Assembly: GCA_964540795.1 (NCBI GenBank)
Contig: CAZINX010000004.1
Location: 123,005-187,004, forward strand
Reading direction: 5' to 3'
DNA length: 64,000 nucleotides
From: Dichotomicrobium sp964540795
GTDB taxonomy: Bacteria; Pseudomonadota; Alphaproteobacteria; Rhizobiales; Rhodomicrobiaceae
The notes under the pieces are model-generated. The model was not told the DNA's origin. It saw only the letters and a program-made list of their open reading frames with translations, and ran no database searches. Shown here piece by piece: positions 43,579 to 52,413 of the stretch (position 1 is the first letter of the stretch; each line of letters starts with the position of its first letter). A program made the translations under genes and the position numbers.

Positions 43579-44868
43579 TCAAGCGTCGTCAGCCAGGCGC
43601 AGGCCCATGAACTGCCAGCGCTGATGCGGATAGAAGAAGTTCCGGTAGCTGCGTCGAACATGGCCGTCCGGCGTGGCGAGCGAGCCGCCGCGCAGCACAT
43701 ACTGCCCGCACATGAACTTGCCGTTGTATTCGCCGACCGCGCCTTCGACCGTGTGGAAACCGGGGTAGGCGCTGTAGGCGCTGGAGGTCCACTCCCAGAC
43801 ATCGCCGAACATCTGCTGGAGTGTGCCGTCCGGCGCGCGCGTGGGCGCTGGGCGGAGAAGGCCCGCGCCGATCGTGTTGCCCTCTTCGGGCAGCCCGTGG
43901 CTGGCGATCTCCCATTCAAACTCGCTTGGCAGGCGCTTGCCCGCCCACAGGGCGAAAGCCTGTGCCTCGTAATAGCTGACGTGGCAGACCGGGCGGGCCG
44001 GGTCGACTGGCACAAGCCCCCCAAGCCCCATCTGGCGCCAGACGCCGTCGCGCTGCTCCCAGTAGCACGGCGCACGCCAACCTTCGGCGTTCACCGTCGC
44101 CCAGCCGTCGGACAGCCAGAGCGTTGCCGTCTCGTAGCCGCCATCGGCCATGAATTCGAGCCACTCGCCATTGGTCACCGGACGGTGCGCCAGCCTGAAC
44201 GGGCGGATGAGCTGCTCGTGGGGCGGGCCTTCGTTGTCGTAGGCGAACGCATCGCCCGTGTGACCGACCTCGAAGATGCCGCCGTCGAATCTGAGCCATT
44301 CCAGCGGCGGCGTCTCGCCCCGCGCCGTGTCGGTGTCGCCGCGATAGGCCGGGCGCAGCGGCTGAACGGCGAACAGGCTCAGGATGTCGGTGAGCAACAG
44401 TTCCTGATGTTGCTGCTCGTGGTTGATGCCGAGTTCGACCAGGTCGAGCGCCTCGTCCGGGAGGTCATCAACCTCGAACATCCGCATCATCGCCTCGTCG
44501 ACATGGGCGCGGAACGCGCGAACCTCGGCGCAGGTCGGGCGCGTGAGCATTCCGCGACGCGGGCGCGGATGCCGCTCGCCCAGCGTTTCATAGTAGGAGT
44601 TAAAGCAATAGGCGAAGCATGGGTCATATTCCCGGTAGCCGCCGGCGTGGGCCTTCAGCACAAGCTCCTCGAAGAACCAGGTGGTGTGCGCGAGGTGCCA
44701 TTTGGTCGGGCTGGCATCCTCCATCGACTGCGGGGTCTGGTCCTCGTCGGTGAGCGGTTCGGCGAGGCGGGTGGAAAGCGCGCGCGTTTCCGAGAAGCGT
44801 TGCTGGAGGTGCGCGGAGCGCGCGGCGCGCTCCTGCTGCGCGCGCGGGATTTGTTCTGCAATGGCCAT
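43579..44868 (-). CDS. egtB: Ergothioneine biosynthesis protein EgtB
   Basis: A 429-residue non-haem iron sulfoxide synthase joining hercynine with cysteine or gamma-glutamylcysteine using oxygen. The DinB-like N-terminal domain supplies the iron ligands His61 (HLAHTTWFFEE), His150 and His154 (NHEQQHQE). The C-terminal formylglycine-enzyme-like domain contains HEQLIRPFRLAHRPVTNGEWLEF, PVCHVSYYEAQAFALWAGKRLPSEFEWE and LRGGSLATPDGH near the end. GGAGG precedes the ATG at five bases. egtD follows; no egtA, egtC or egtE is in the window, as is common outside actinobacteria. Confidence 0.96.
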   Translation of the reverse strand: MAIAEQIPRAQQERAARSAHLQQRFSETRALSTRLAEPLTDEDQTPQSMEDASPTKWHLAHTTWFFEELVLKAHAGGYREYDPCFAYCFNSYYETLGERHPRPRRGMLTRPTCAEVRAFRAHVDEAMMRMFEVDDLPDEALDLVELGINHEQQHQELLLTDILSLFAVQPLRPAYRGDTDTARGETPPLEWLRFDGGIFEVGHTGDAFAYDNEGPPHEQLIRPFRLAHRPVTNGEWLEFMADGGYETATLWLSDGWATVNAEGWRAPCYWEQRDGVWRQMGLGGLVPVDPARPVCHVSYYEAQAFALWAGKRLPSEFEWEIASHGLPEEGNTIGAGLLRPAPTRAPDGTLQQMFGDVWEWTSSAYSAYPGFHTVEGAVGEYNGKFMCGQYVLRGGSLATPDGHVRRSYRNFFYPHQRWQFMGLRLADDA

Positions 44869-45160
44869 GAAGACCTCCTGGGACGTCGTGATCAGATGTG
44901 GTTTTAGGCTGCGCGCCGGAGGGCCGGGGCGCGGATGCGTCCTTGATATTTGGGAGGGTTGAGCAAATCGCGGTGTCGTCGACGCGGTCTTTGTCCGTTA
45001 GGCGCCTGCTGCGGGCGGATCGAGAGCAAACTACCCCACCGGGCCGGAGGTTCGCTACCCCGGTTGCCAAAATTTCTTGCGGCAAGCTGAGCAGATTCCG
45101 GCAAATGTGCCGTTCCGCGACGCTGCGCCGCGGGTTGAACCAGCGCAGGCGCCAGCTGGT

Positions 45161-45643
45161 TTAAGAGCGTTTCGCCAGATCCTGGGCTTGTTCGACCCAC
45201 TTTTCGCGCTGGATGCGCCCACGGAAGTTCAGCTGCTCGTCAACCTCGGCGATATCGTCTTCCGTCCAGTTGGCGATCTGCTCGAACCGCTCAATGCCCA
45301 TCGCGTTCAGCTTCTTCTCCAGCACCGCGCCGATGCCTTTGATCTGCTGCAGATTGTCAGGCGCGGCATTCGTCTTGGCCGCGGGTTTGGGCTTTTCCTC
45401 AGGCTTTGGCGCTGGCTTCTGCGCTTTTGCGGCAGCGGGTTTCGCGCCGCCCTTTGCTTTCGTCGCCGCGCCGCCGCGAAGCAGCGAATGGGCTGGCCGC
45501 TCCTGACGGCTTTCCAGCGTGATGCCCTCGCGCTCGTCAGCGACCGCCGGGAAGACCCGCGCACGCAGGAAATAGCCGATCACCACGCCGATGACGAATG
45601 CGAGGAGGATGAGAGCGATGATCTGAAGCTCGAATTCCGTCAT
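45161..45643 (-). CDS. Membrane-anchored helix-hairpin-helix protein
   Basis: A 160-residue protein: an N-terminal membrane helix (about 5-27), an Ala/Lys/Pro-rich linker (about 60-95), and a C-terminal LQQIKGIGAVLEKKLNAMGIERFEQIANW, a helix-hairpin-helix fold of the type found at the end of some NADH dehydrogenase NuoE proteins and L21-like proteins. Function is unknown; the linker resembles histone-like low-complexity sequence. A 29-residue membrane peptide is encoded 48 bp upstream on the same strand. Confidence 0.8.
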   Translation of the reverse strand: MTEFELQIIALILLAFVIGVVIGYFLRARVFPAVADEREGITLESRQERPAHSLLRGGAATKAKGGAKPAAAKAQKPAPKPEEKPKPAAKTNAAPDNLQQIKGIGAVLEKKLNAMGIERFEQIANWTEDDIAEVDEQLNFRGRIQREKWVEQAQDLAKRS

Positions 45644-45691
45644 TTCGCTTTGTCCCGCGAGCGGTTGTCCTGCTTGTGCCGCTGGATTTCG

Positions 45692-45781
45692 TCAGCTCTC
45701 GACCGAATACCATCCCACGGCGACGCCGACCAGCAGGGCCAGCAGCAGGAACGGCCAGAGTTGCGCAATCAGGTATCCCAT
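45692..45781 (-). CDS. 29-residue single-span membrane peptide
   Basis: A short frame encodes MGYLIAQLWPFLLLALLVGV followed by AVGWYSVES, a single membrane helix with a glycine-rich end. AAAGGA lies about 15 bases upstream. It is 48 bp before the HhH gene on the same strand and resembles that protein's own N-terminal membrane region, so they may be related or interact. The evidence is only coding shape and spacing. Confidence 0.55.
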   Translation of the reverse strand: MGYLIAQLWPFLLLALLVGVAVGWYSVES

Positions 45782-45983
45782 GTCATGTCGTCCTTTCGGC
45801 GAGCGCTGAGAGCGCGCGGCTGAGAAACCGAATACGGCTTCGTTTTACGCATCGTTTTACGCATAATGCGCGTGTTGGCAATTCGTTAAGGCATTTGGCG
45901 AGCCGCGCGTGACGGAGTGGCCACAGAATTTGGCCCTGCTCCAAGCCCGCGCATCCGGCCGGAGACCATTGCGGCTGGCACGA

Positions 45984-47078
45984 TCAGAGCGGAGTGGGCG
46001 ACGGGTTCGCGGCGCCTCGATCTTGCGGACTCGCTTCGGCGGGCCCCCAGCGGGACACCTGAACAGCCGCCTCGAAAGTGAAGCCGGCGGGCCACGCGTC
46101 CTGAAGCGCGGAAAGCGCGCGCCGCGCGTCAAGGCTCTTGGCGATCCCTTCCGCCTTGACTTCCGATGCGCCCAGCGTAATCGAGCCGGACCGGAGATGG
46201 TCGAGCGCGCGCACTGCAAGCTGGGCGGCTGTCCACCAGCCGTCGGGCTCGCCGTTCGCGATGAACATCCCGTCAACGATTTTCATGCCGGGAAACATGC
46301 GTTCCGCCAGTCCGATCATCCATGCCTTGGCTTCATTGTTCGGCGCATAACCTGCCAGCACAACCCGGTCGTCTTCCCGGCTGATCTTCCAGGTGAAAGG
46401 ATCGGCTTTCGGCGGAGTCAGACGAAACTGGGCGACCGAAATGTTCGCCGGAGTTTCTTCCTCGAAAGCTCTGCGAAGCCTCTCATAAGCCCCGAGTTTG
46501 GCTGCGCGGCCCTCAAAAGATAGCTGCGTGTCAGCGAGGATCGAGTGTCCGGAAACAACATGCTTGAGCTGACTGAGGGCAAAGCCCACGCCTGTCAACC
46601 AGCGTTCGGTCTCTGCCATGTTCGGGTCGAGCCTGAGGTCGGTCGAGAGCTTCAGCCCCGGAAAGTTCGCCTTCGCCAAGCCGATGATGGTCTTGCGCGC
46701 TTCATCGTCGGGAACGCTGCCGCGCAGCTTCAGCGTGTCGTCGGAGCGCGACATCGAGATCACGTAAGGCTCCTCGCGGACGGCGACCTGAAGCTGGCTT
46801 TGAACGTCCCCGATGCCCCACACCTCGCGCAGCGCGGTCTTGACGCGCGCCTCGTCCTCGGTGGAGAAGACCGCGCCCTTCAGGATCACATCGCGGCCCG
46901 AGGCTGTCACGCCGAGCCAGGGGTATCCGGCTTCGACCAGCTTTTCCGATGCGCGGGACTGGATTTCGGCCTCGATGGCTGCTCGCGCGCTGAACACCGC
47001 GATGCCAGCGATGACGGCCAAAAAAACGAATCCGGTGATCCAGACCCGGCGTCTGGCGCCGGGATATCGCGCCCTCAT
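45984..47078 (-). CDS. BON-domain envelope protein
   Basis: A 364-residue protein with one N-terminal membrane helix (about 11-31) and at least two BON-like repeats: AGYPWLGVTASGRDVILKGAVFSTEDEARV (about 48-77) and SRSDDTLKLRGSVPDDEARKTIIGLAK (about 115-140), with a third similar segment WKISREDDRVVLAGYAPNNEAKAWMIGLA (about 225-253). BON modules bind membranes or peptidoglycan and are found beside OmpA-like porins, but no OmpA domain is present here. The C-terminus is a Pro/Ser-rich tail. Role in envelope organisation is inferred. Confidence 0.78.
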   Translation of the reverse strand: MRARYPGARRRVWITGFVFLAVIAGIAVFSARAAIEAEIQSRASEKLVEAGYPWLGVTASGRDVILKGAVFSTEDEARVKTALREVWGIGDVQSQLQVAVREEPYVISMSRSDDTLKLRGSVPDDEARKTIIGLAKANFPGLKLSTDLRLDPNMAETERWLTGVGFALSQLKHVVSGHSILADTQLSFEGRAAKLGAYERLRRAFEEETPANISVAQFRLTPPKADPFTWKISREDDRVVLAGYAPNNEAKAWMIGLAERMFPGMKIVDGMFIANGEPDGWWTAAQLAVRALDHLRSGSITLGASEVKAEGIAKSLDARRALSALQDAWPAGFTFEAAVQVSRWGPAEASPQDRGAANPSPTPL

Positions 47079-47304
47079 AACCGCATCACTCCGCCAGCAG
47101 GTCTCGGGCGGTGACAGGCGATGTGCATTCTCGGCAATCCGCGTCGTTGGAGGTGCAAGCAGACCGGCAGCATCGCCGCCGCCCGGATTGATCTCAGCTT
47201 ATATCAAATCGATGCGGTGTTTGACCAGCGCTCAACATGGTTCAACCGCCACGCCAGCGGCGACAATCCACAGCTGCGGCGCCAAGGTTTTGCAACCGCC
47301 CGTG

Positions 47305-50247
47305 TCAGTCCCGGCCGGCCATCCGGTCGAAGATGGCTGCGACCGCGCGCTCGGTTTCCATCAGCTTGGCTTGCAGGCGCGCAAAATCCGTCTCGCCGCC
47401 GGCGCGCGCGACAACGGCTTTCAGCCCCTGCGGCGCGGTGGCCGGGTCGAACGCTTCCTCGACGCACAGGCGTATCACCTGCGTGAGGTCGTGGTAGAGC
47501 GCGGCGGCGCGGGTCAGGATTTCGGCGTCTGGCCCGGCCAGGAAGCCGTGGCTGGCGAGCGCGCGCAGCACCGCCACCGTATTCCGGCGCAGGATGTCCG
47601 GCGCGCCATGCGCGTGAACAAGCTGCTTGTATTGGGCGATGAACTCGATATCGAGAAGCCCGCCGCGCTCCATCTTGATGTCCCAGATGCCGCCGCTGCC
47701 CTTGTCGCGGGCGATGCGCGCGCGCATGTCGCGCACATCACTGAGCGCCTTGTCCGGGTCGCGCGGCCGGGTGAGCACGCGCCCTACCGTGTCCTCGATC
47801 CGCTCGCGCAGGTCCGTGCCGTTGCTGATCACGCGGGCGCGCGTGAGCGCCATGTGCTCCCAGGTCCACGCGCCGTGACTCTGATATTCGACGAAGCTTT
47901 CGAAGCTCACGGCGACCGGCCCGGCATTGCCGGAAGGGCGCAGCCGCATGTCGACATCGTAGAGCGTGCCCTGCGCGGTCGGCGAGGAGAGCGCGGCGAT
48001 GAGGCGCTGGGTGAGACGAGCGTAGTACTGCTGCGGCGAAAGGGGCTTCGGCCCGTCTGACTGCCCGGCGTCCGGCGCGTGGTCGTAGACGATGATGAGG
48101 TCGAGGTCGGAGGAGGCGGTCATCTCCCCGCTGCCCAGCTTGCCCATCGCCAGCACCGCGCACTGTCCGTCCGGCATCCGGCCGTGCGCCTTTTCCATCT
48201 CGATCTCGACCTGCCTTTTCAGCGCGTCGACGAGAATGGCTGCCAGATCGCTGTAGGCCTTGGCGGCGCGGTCGCTGTCCACCGAGCCGGAAAGCAGGCC
48301 GAGGCCGATGAGGAACTGCTGTTCCTGCCCCAGCACGCGGGCACGGTCCAGCGCGTCCTGATAGTCCTGCGCGTCGCCCAGCTCCTCAGCTGCCATCCGC
48401 CGCAGATCGTCCGGCTCGGGCAACTCGCCCATGTAGCCGGGGTCGAGCACGGCGTCGATGACCCGGCGGCGCTGGCTGAGCACGCGCGCGAGCCGCGGCG
48501 CGGAACCCATGATATCGGCGATCAGCTTCAGCAGCGGCGGATTATTTCGCAGCATGGCGAAGAGCTGCACGCCGGCGGGCAACTCGGCGAGGAACTTGTC
48601 GAAGGACGCCAGCGCGAAATCCGGCTGGGCGGTGTCGGACAGCGCTTCCAGCAGCGCGGGGAGGAACTCGGTCAAGCGCGCGCGCGCCGCTGCTGAACGC
48701 GTGGCGCGGTGTCGGCCATAGTGCCAGCCGCGTACGATCGTCGTGACCGCCGAGGGGTTCTGGAAGCCCATGCGTTCCAGCGTGCGCAGCGTGTCCGGGT
48801 CGTCGCTGTCGCCGGTGAAGACGAGGTTGCCCGACGCGCGCGCGGAGGTCAGCTCCGGCACATCCTCGAACAGCGCGGCGTAGTGGCCTTCGACCGCGCT
48901 CAAATGCTTGCCGAGGTCATCAGAGAAATCCCCGAGCGTCTGATAGCCCGCGAAGTTGGCGACGCGCGCAAGCTGTTCCTCGTTACGGGGCAGAGCGTGG
49001 GTCTGTTCATCCGCGATCATCTGCAGGCGGTGCTCAATGCGCCGCAGGAAGCGGTAAGCCTCCGCCAACTCCTCCGCCGCCTGCTCCGAAATCCAGTCGC
49101 GGGCCAGCAGCGCGCGCAACCCCTCCAGAGTGCCGCGGCAGCGCAGCGCCGGCTGACGCCCGCCCGCGATGAGTTGCTGCGTTTGCACGAAGAACTCGAT
49201 CTCGCGGATGCCGCCGCGCCCGAGCTTGAGGTTGTGCCCATGCAGCGCGATCTTGCCATGTCCCCGCACGGCGTGAATCTGGCGCTTCATCGCATGGACA
49301 TCGGCGATGGTGGCGAAGTCGAGATATTTGCGCCAGACAAACGGCGCGAGTTCTTCGAGGAACCGCTCTCCCGCCGGTATGTCGCCCGCCACGGGCCGCG
49401 CCTTGATGAAGGCCGCGCGCTCCCAGTTCTGGCCGTGGCTTTCGTAGTATTGCAAGCCGGCATCGATCGACAGCGCCACCTGCGTCGATGACGGGTCGGG
49501 GCGCAGGCGCAGATCCGTGCGGAACACGTAGCCTTCGACGTCGCGCTCGCTCAGCATGTGGACCAGCTCGCGCGTCAGCCGCACAAAGAACGGCCCCGGC
49601 TCCTCGCCGGGCGCAAGCGGCGCGCGGTCCGGCTCATAGAACACGATCAGGTCGATGTCGCTGGAATAGTTCAGTTCGCCCGCGCCGTATTTACCCATGC
49701 CCAGCACGATGTAGCCGCTGTCGCGCTCTGGCGCGTCCGGGTCGGCGGGCTGGAACTTGCCGCGTGCCGAGGCGCGCCGCAGGCAGAATCGCACGGCGTG
49801 CTGGAGCAGCGTATCGGCTGCTTGCGACCACGCCGCCATCATCCGGTCGAGATCAAACGCGCCGCCCAGGTCGGCCAGCGCCACGCACAGCGCATAGCGG
49901 TTCTTGGCCTGACGCAGCGCGTGCATCGCCGCCTTCTGCTCGTCAGTTTCCATCGCCGCGGCGAGCGCATCGGTGATCTGCGTCAGCCGCGCGTCGGGCG
50001 ATTGCGACAGGGTGAGCCACAGCGCCTCCGGATCGCGCAGGCACAAGCTCGACAGGTAGGGCGAATCCGCGCCGATGCCGCGCAACAGGTCGACTGTCTG
50101 CCCGCCGCTTTCGAGCAGGGCCGCGAGATCGCTCAGGCCGGCTTCGGATGCGCGCGCGGCGACATCGTGGATGAAGCGCGCGGCGGCCTCCTCGTCGGCG
50201 ACGATGGGCGTCGCGGCGATCTGGTCGGCAAGGGCGGTCTCGGTCAT
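47305..50247 (-). CDS. glnE: Glutamine synthetase adenylyltransferase/deadenylylase
   Basis: A 980-residue bifunctional enzyme adding and removing AMP on glutamine synthetase according to nitrogen status. The first nucleotidyltransferase domain (deadenylylase) has GAGELNYSSDIDLIVFYE near residue 187, and the second (adenylylase) has GSGEMTASSDLDLIIVYD near 703; each keeps the Gly-Ser/Ala-x-Asp-x-Asp metal motif. Helical GlnD-like regulatory segments separate and follow them. The ATG overlaps the histidine kinase stop (ATGA), matching the degP-regulator-kinase-glnE order of Hyphomicrobiales. Confidence 0.96.
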   Translation of the reverse strand: MTETALADQIAATPIVADEEAAARFIHDVAARASEAGLSDLAALLESGGQTVDLLRGIGADSPYLSSLCLRDPEALWLTLSQSPDARLTQITDALAAAMETDEQKAAMHALRQAKNRYALCVALADLGGAFDLDRMMAAWSQAADTLLQHAVRFCLRRASARGKFQPADPDAPERDSGYIVLGMGKYGAGELNYSSDIDLIVFYEPDRAPLAPGEEPGPFFVRLTRELVHMLSERDVEGYVFRTDLRLRPDPSSTQVALSIDAGLQYYESHGQNWERAAFIKARPVAGDIPAGERFLEELAPFVWRKYLDFATIADVHAMKRQIHAVRGHGKIALHGHNLKLGRGGIREIEFFVQTQQLIAGGRQPALRCRGTLEGLRALLARDWISEQAAEELAEAYRFLRRIEHRLQMIADEQTHALPRNEEQLARVANFAGYQTLGDFSDDLGKHLSAVEGHYAALFEDVPELTSARASGNLVFTGDSDDPDTLRTLERMGFQNPSAVTTIVRGWHYGRHRATRSAAARARLTEFLPALLEALSDTAQPDFALASFDKFLAELPAGVQLFAMLRNNPPLLKLIADIMGSAPRLARVLSQRRRVIDAVLDPGYMGELPEPDDLRRMAAEELGDAQDYQDALDRARVLGQEQQFLIGLGLLSGSVDSDRAAKAYSDLAAILVDALKRQVEIEMEKAHGRMPDGQCAVLAMGKLGSGEMTASSDLDLIIVYDHAPDAGQSDGPKPLSPQQYYARLTQRLIAALSSPTAQGTLYDVDMRLRPSGNAGPVAVSFESFVEYQSHGAWTWEHMALTRARVISNGTDLRERIEDTVGRVLTRPRDPDKALSDVRDMRARIARDKGSGGIWDIKMERGGLLDIEFIAQYKQLVHAHGAPDILRRNTVAVLRALASHGFLAGPDAEILTRAAALYHDLTQVIRLCVEEAFDPATAPQGLKAVVARAGGETDFARLQAKLMETERAVAAIFDRMAGRD

Positions 50248-51701
50248 GCGCGCGCCTTTCCTGCTTGGTCTTGCGCGGCCGGCAGAGTGATAACGGCGCG
50301 CAGGCCGGGCCGGTTATCCTCCAGCGCAATCCCGCCACCGTGCAGCCGGGCGACCGCCGCCACGAGGCTCAGGCCCAGCCCGCTGCCCGGTCGCGAACGG
50401 CTGGTCTCCAGCCGGGCGAAGCGCTTGAGCGCGCGCTCGCGCTGGTCTTCCGGGATGCCGGGGCCATTGTCGGCGACGATCAGCCGGACCTGTGACTCAC
50501 CCGGCTCGACGCAGACCGTGATCGCCCCGTCGCCGCTTTCCGGCCGCGCGTATTTGAGCGCGTTGTCGATGAGATTTGCGGTGGCCTGCGCCAGAAGCTG
50601 CCGGTTTGCCTTCACCTGCGCCGGCTGCGGCGCGTCCAGCGAGACACTGATGCCCTCGCCCTCCGCCACCGGCTCGTAAAGCTCCACCGCGTCGGCGGCC
50701 AGCGCGGCCAGATCGAAGGTCTCGAATTCCTCGACCTGCTGCGCGCCTGCCTCCAGCCGCGCGATGCTCAACAGCGCGTTGAAGGTGCGGATCAGCTCGT
50801 CGGCTTCCTCGATGGTCTGGATCAGCGTCTCGCGGTAGGTCTCGGCGTCCGGCGCGTCGCGCAACGTGGTGTCGATACGGTTGCGCATCCGCGTGAGCGG
50901 CGTCTTGAGGTCATGCGCGATGTTGTCGGAGACCTCGCGCAGGCCGGCGACGAGCTGCTCGATGCGGTCGAGCATGGTGTTGAGGCTGCCCGCCAGCCGG
51001 TCCAGCTCGTCGCCCGTTCCCGCGAGCGGCACGCGCTGGGACAGGTCGCCATGCATGATGCGCTGGCTGGTATCGGTGATCGCGCCGATCCGGCGCAGCA
51101 GCACGCGGCTGACCAGAAGCCCGCCAAAAACGCCGATCAGCGCGATGAAGCCGACGCCCCAAAGGAAGGCGGATGTGAAAATGGCCTCCAGCTTGCGCCG
51201 GTCCTCGATGTCCCGGCCGACCACCAGCCGGTAACCCTCGGAAAGCTGGAACACCTGCCCGAGGGCCAGCCGTGTCTCCATGCCGCCCGGCGCTGGGGCG
51301 CGATAGGGGAACTGGACACGCCCGCGCTCGTCGAGAAGCGCCTGCGAGGGCGCGGCCAGATTGCCTGAAACGCGCTCGCCCTGAGCATTCGCGATCAGAT
51401 ACAGACCGCCGCCCGCCGCGGCGCTGCGCCGCGCCACCACCTGATTGAGCCGGGGCAGCCCGCCCAGCCGGTACTGCTCCGCCAGCCCGAGCACCTCCGC
51501 CTGGATGGTATCGTCGAGCTGACGGGCGTAGAAAACGCTGGTCTGCCAATAGACATAGCCCATCGCCAGCGCGCCGGCCGCAGCGAACAGCGCCGCGTAG
51601 AGAAGCGACAGGCGGAAGGCGGTGCTGCGTAAGATGTTAGGGCCCGGTTTCGCCGACCATGTATCCCGCGCCCCGAACCGTGTGAAGGAGCGGGCGGTCA
51701 A
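50244..51701 (-). CDS. Sensor histidine kinase
   Basis: About 485 residues: membrane helix near FRLSLLYAALFAAAGALAMGYVYW, a periplasmic loop of about 110 residues, a second helix, HAMP, HisKA with NIAHDLKTPLTRMRNRID and HATPase_c with NLIDNALKYA, DNGPGIPEDQ and GSGLGLSLV. No ATG or GTG lies near the expected N-terminus; TTG 51701 (behind AAGG) would overlap the regulator gene by 65 bp, and an ATG further up by about 107 bp. It is paired with the upstream response regulator and coupled to glnE by ATGA. Its neighbourhood beside degP suggests an envelope-stress role. Confidence 0.88.
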   Translation of the reverse strand: MTARSFTRFGARDTWSAKPGPNILRSTAFRLSLLYAALFAAAGALAMGYVYWQTSVFYARQLDDTIQAEVLGLAEQYRLGGLPRLNQVVARRSAAAGGGLYLIANAQGERVSGNLAAPSQALLDERGRVQFPYRAPAPGGMETRLALGQVFQLSEGYRLVVGRDIEDRRKLEAIFTSAFLWGVGFIALIGVFGGLLVSRVLLRRIGAITDTSQRIMHGDLSQRVPLAGTGDELDRLAGSLNTMLDRIEQLVAGLREVSDNIAHDLKTPLTRMRNRIDTTLRDAPDAETYRETLIQTIEEADELIRTFNALLSIARLEAGAQQVEEFETFDLAALAADAVELYEPVAEGEGISVSLDAPQPAQVKANRQLLAQATANLIDNALKYARPESGDGAITVCVEPGESQVRLIVADNGPGIPEDQRERALKRFARLETSRSRPGSGLGLSLVAAVARLHGGGIALEDNRPGLRAVITLPAAQDQAGKARA

Positions 51702-52317
51702 AGCCCTTGTCAATCTTGGCGCGGAGCCGCGAAATGTGGACATCAATGACATTCGTCTGCGGATCGAAGTGATAGTCCCAGACATTTTCGAGCAACATTG
51801 TCCGTGTGACAACTTGCCCGGCGTGTTTCATGAGATATTCCAGCAGGCGGTATTCGCGCGGCTGCAGGACGATCTGCTCGCCGCCGCGCGTCACCTTGTG
51901 CGCCAGCCGGTCGAGCACCAGGTCGTCCACGACATAGCGCGTTTCCGCCTCTTCCGGGGCCGGCCTGCGGGCGAGCGCCTCCACGCGCGCCAGCAGTTCG
52001 GACATGGCATATGGCTTGGTCAGGTAATCGTCGCCGCCCGCGCGAAGACCCGTCACGCGGTCGTCGACGCCGCCAAGCGCGCTGAGCACCAGCACCGGCG
52101 TCTTCACGCCCTCGCGGCGCAGCGTCTCGATAATGCTGATGCCATCGCGGCCGGGAAGCATCCGGTCGATAATCATCACGTCGAAATCGTCGGAGCGCGC
52201 GGCCGACAGACCGTCCTCGCCGTTGGCATGGAGGTCGCAGACATGACCGGCCTCCTTGAGCGCGCGGATCAGATAGCCGGCGGCCGTTTCGTCATCTTCG
52301 ATGATAAGGATGCGCAT
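51637..52317 (-). CDS. OmpR-family response regulator
   Basis: A 226-residue regulator with receiver domain (MRILIIEDDE, phospho-acceptor Asp51 in IIDRMLPG, Lys in YLTKPYAM) and a winged-helix DNA-binding domain ending LHTVRGAGYMVG. It is followed by its overlapping kinase gene and preceded by degP on the same strand. The set resembles a CpxR/DegP-linked system of alphaproteobacteria and could control degP expression. Confidence 0.95.
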   Translation of the reverse strand: MRILIIEDDETAAGYLIRALKEAGHVCDLHANGEDGLSAARSDDFDVMIIDRMLPGRDGISIIETLRREGVKTPVLVLSALGGVDDRVTGLRAGGDDYLTKPYAMSELLARVEALARRPAPEEAETRYVVDDLVLDRLAHKVTRGGEQIVLQPREYRLLEYLMKHAGQVVTRTMLLENVWDYHFDPQTNVIDVHISRLRAKIDKGFDRPLLHTVRGAGYMVGETGP

Positions 52318-52363
52318 GGCCCCTTCACAACCGCGAAGACAGCATTGCTTCTCACAAGCGTGG

Positions 52364-52387
52364 CCCGGCCATCATAGGACGGCCGGG
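52364..52387 (-). terminator. Hairpin downstream of degP
   Basis: CCCGGCC/GGCCGGG arms around a 10-base loop between degP and the response regulator gene on the minus strand. No T-run follows, so it may be a partial terminator or attenuator. Confidence 0.35.
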
Positions 52388-52413
52388 CCGGGAATGCCAG
52401 TCGCGGCAATCGC

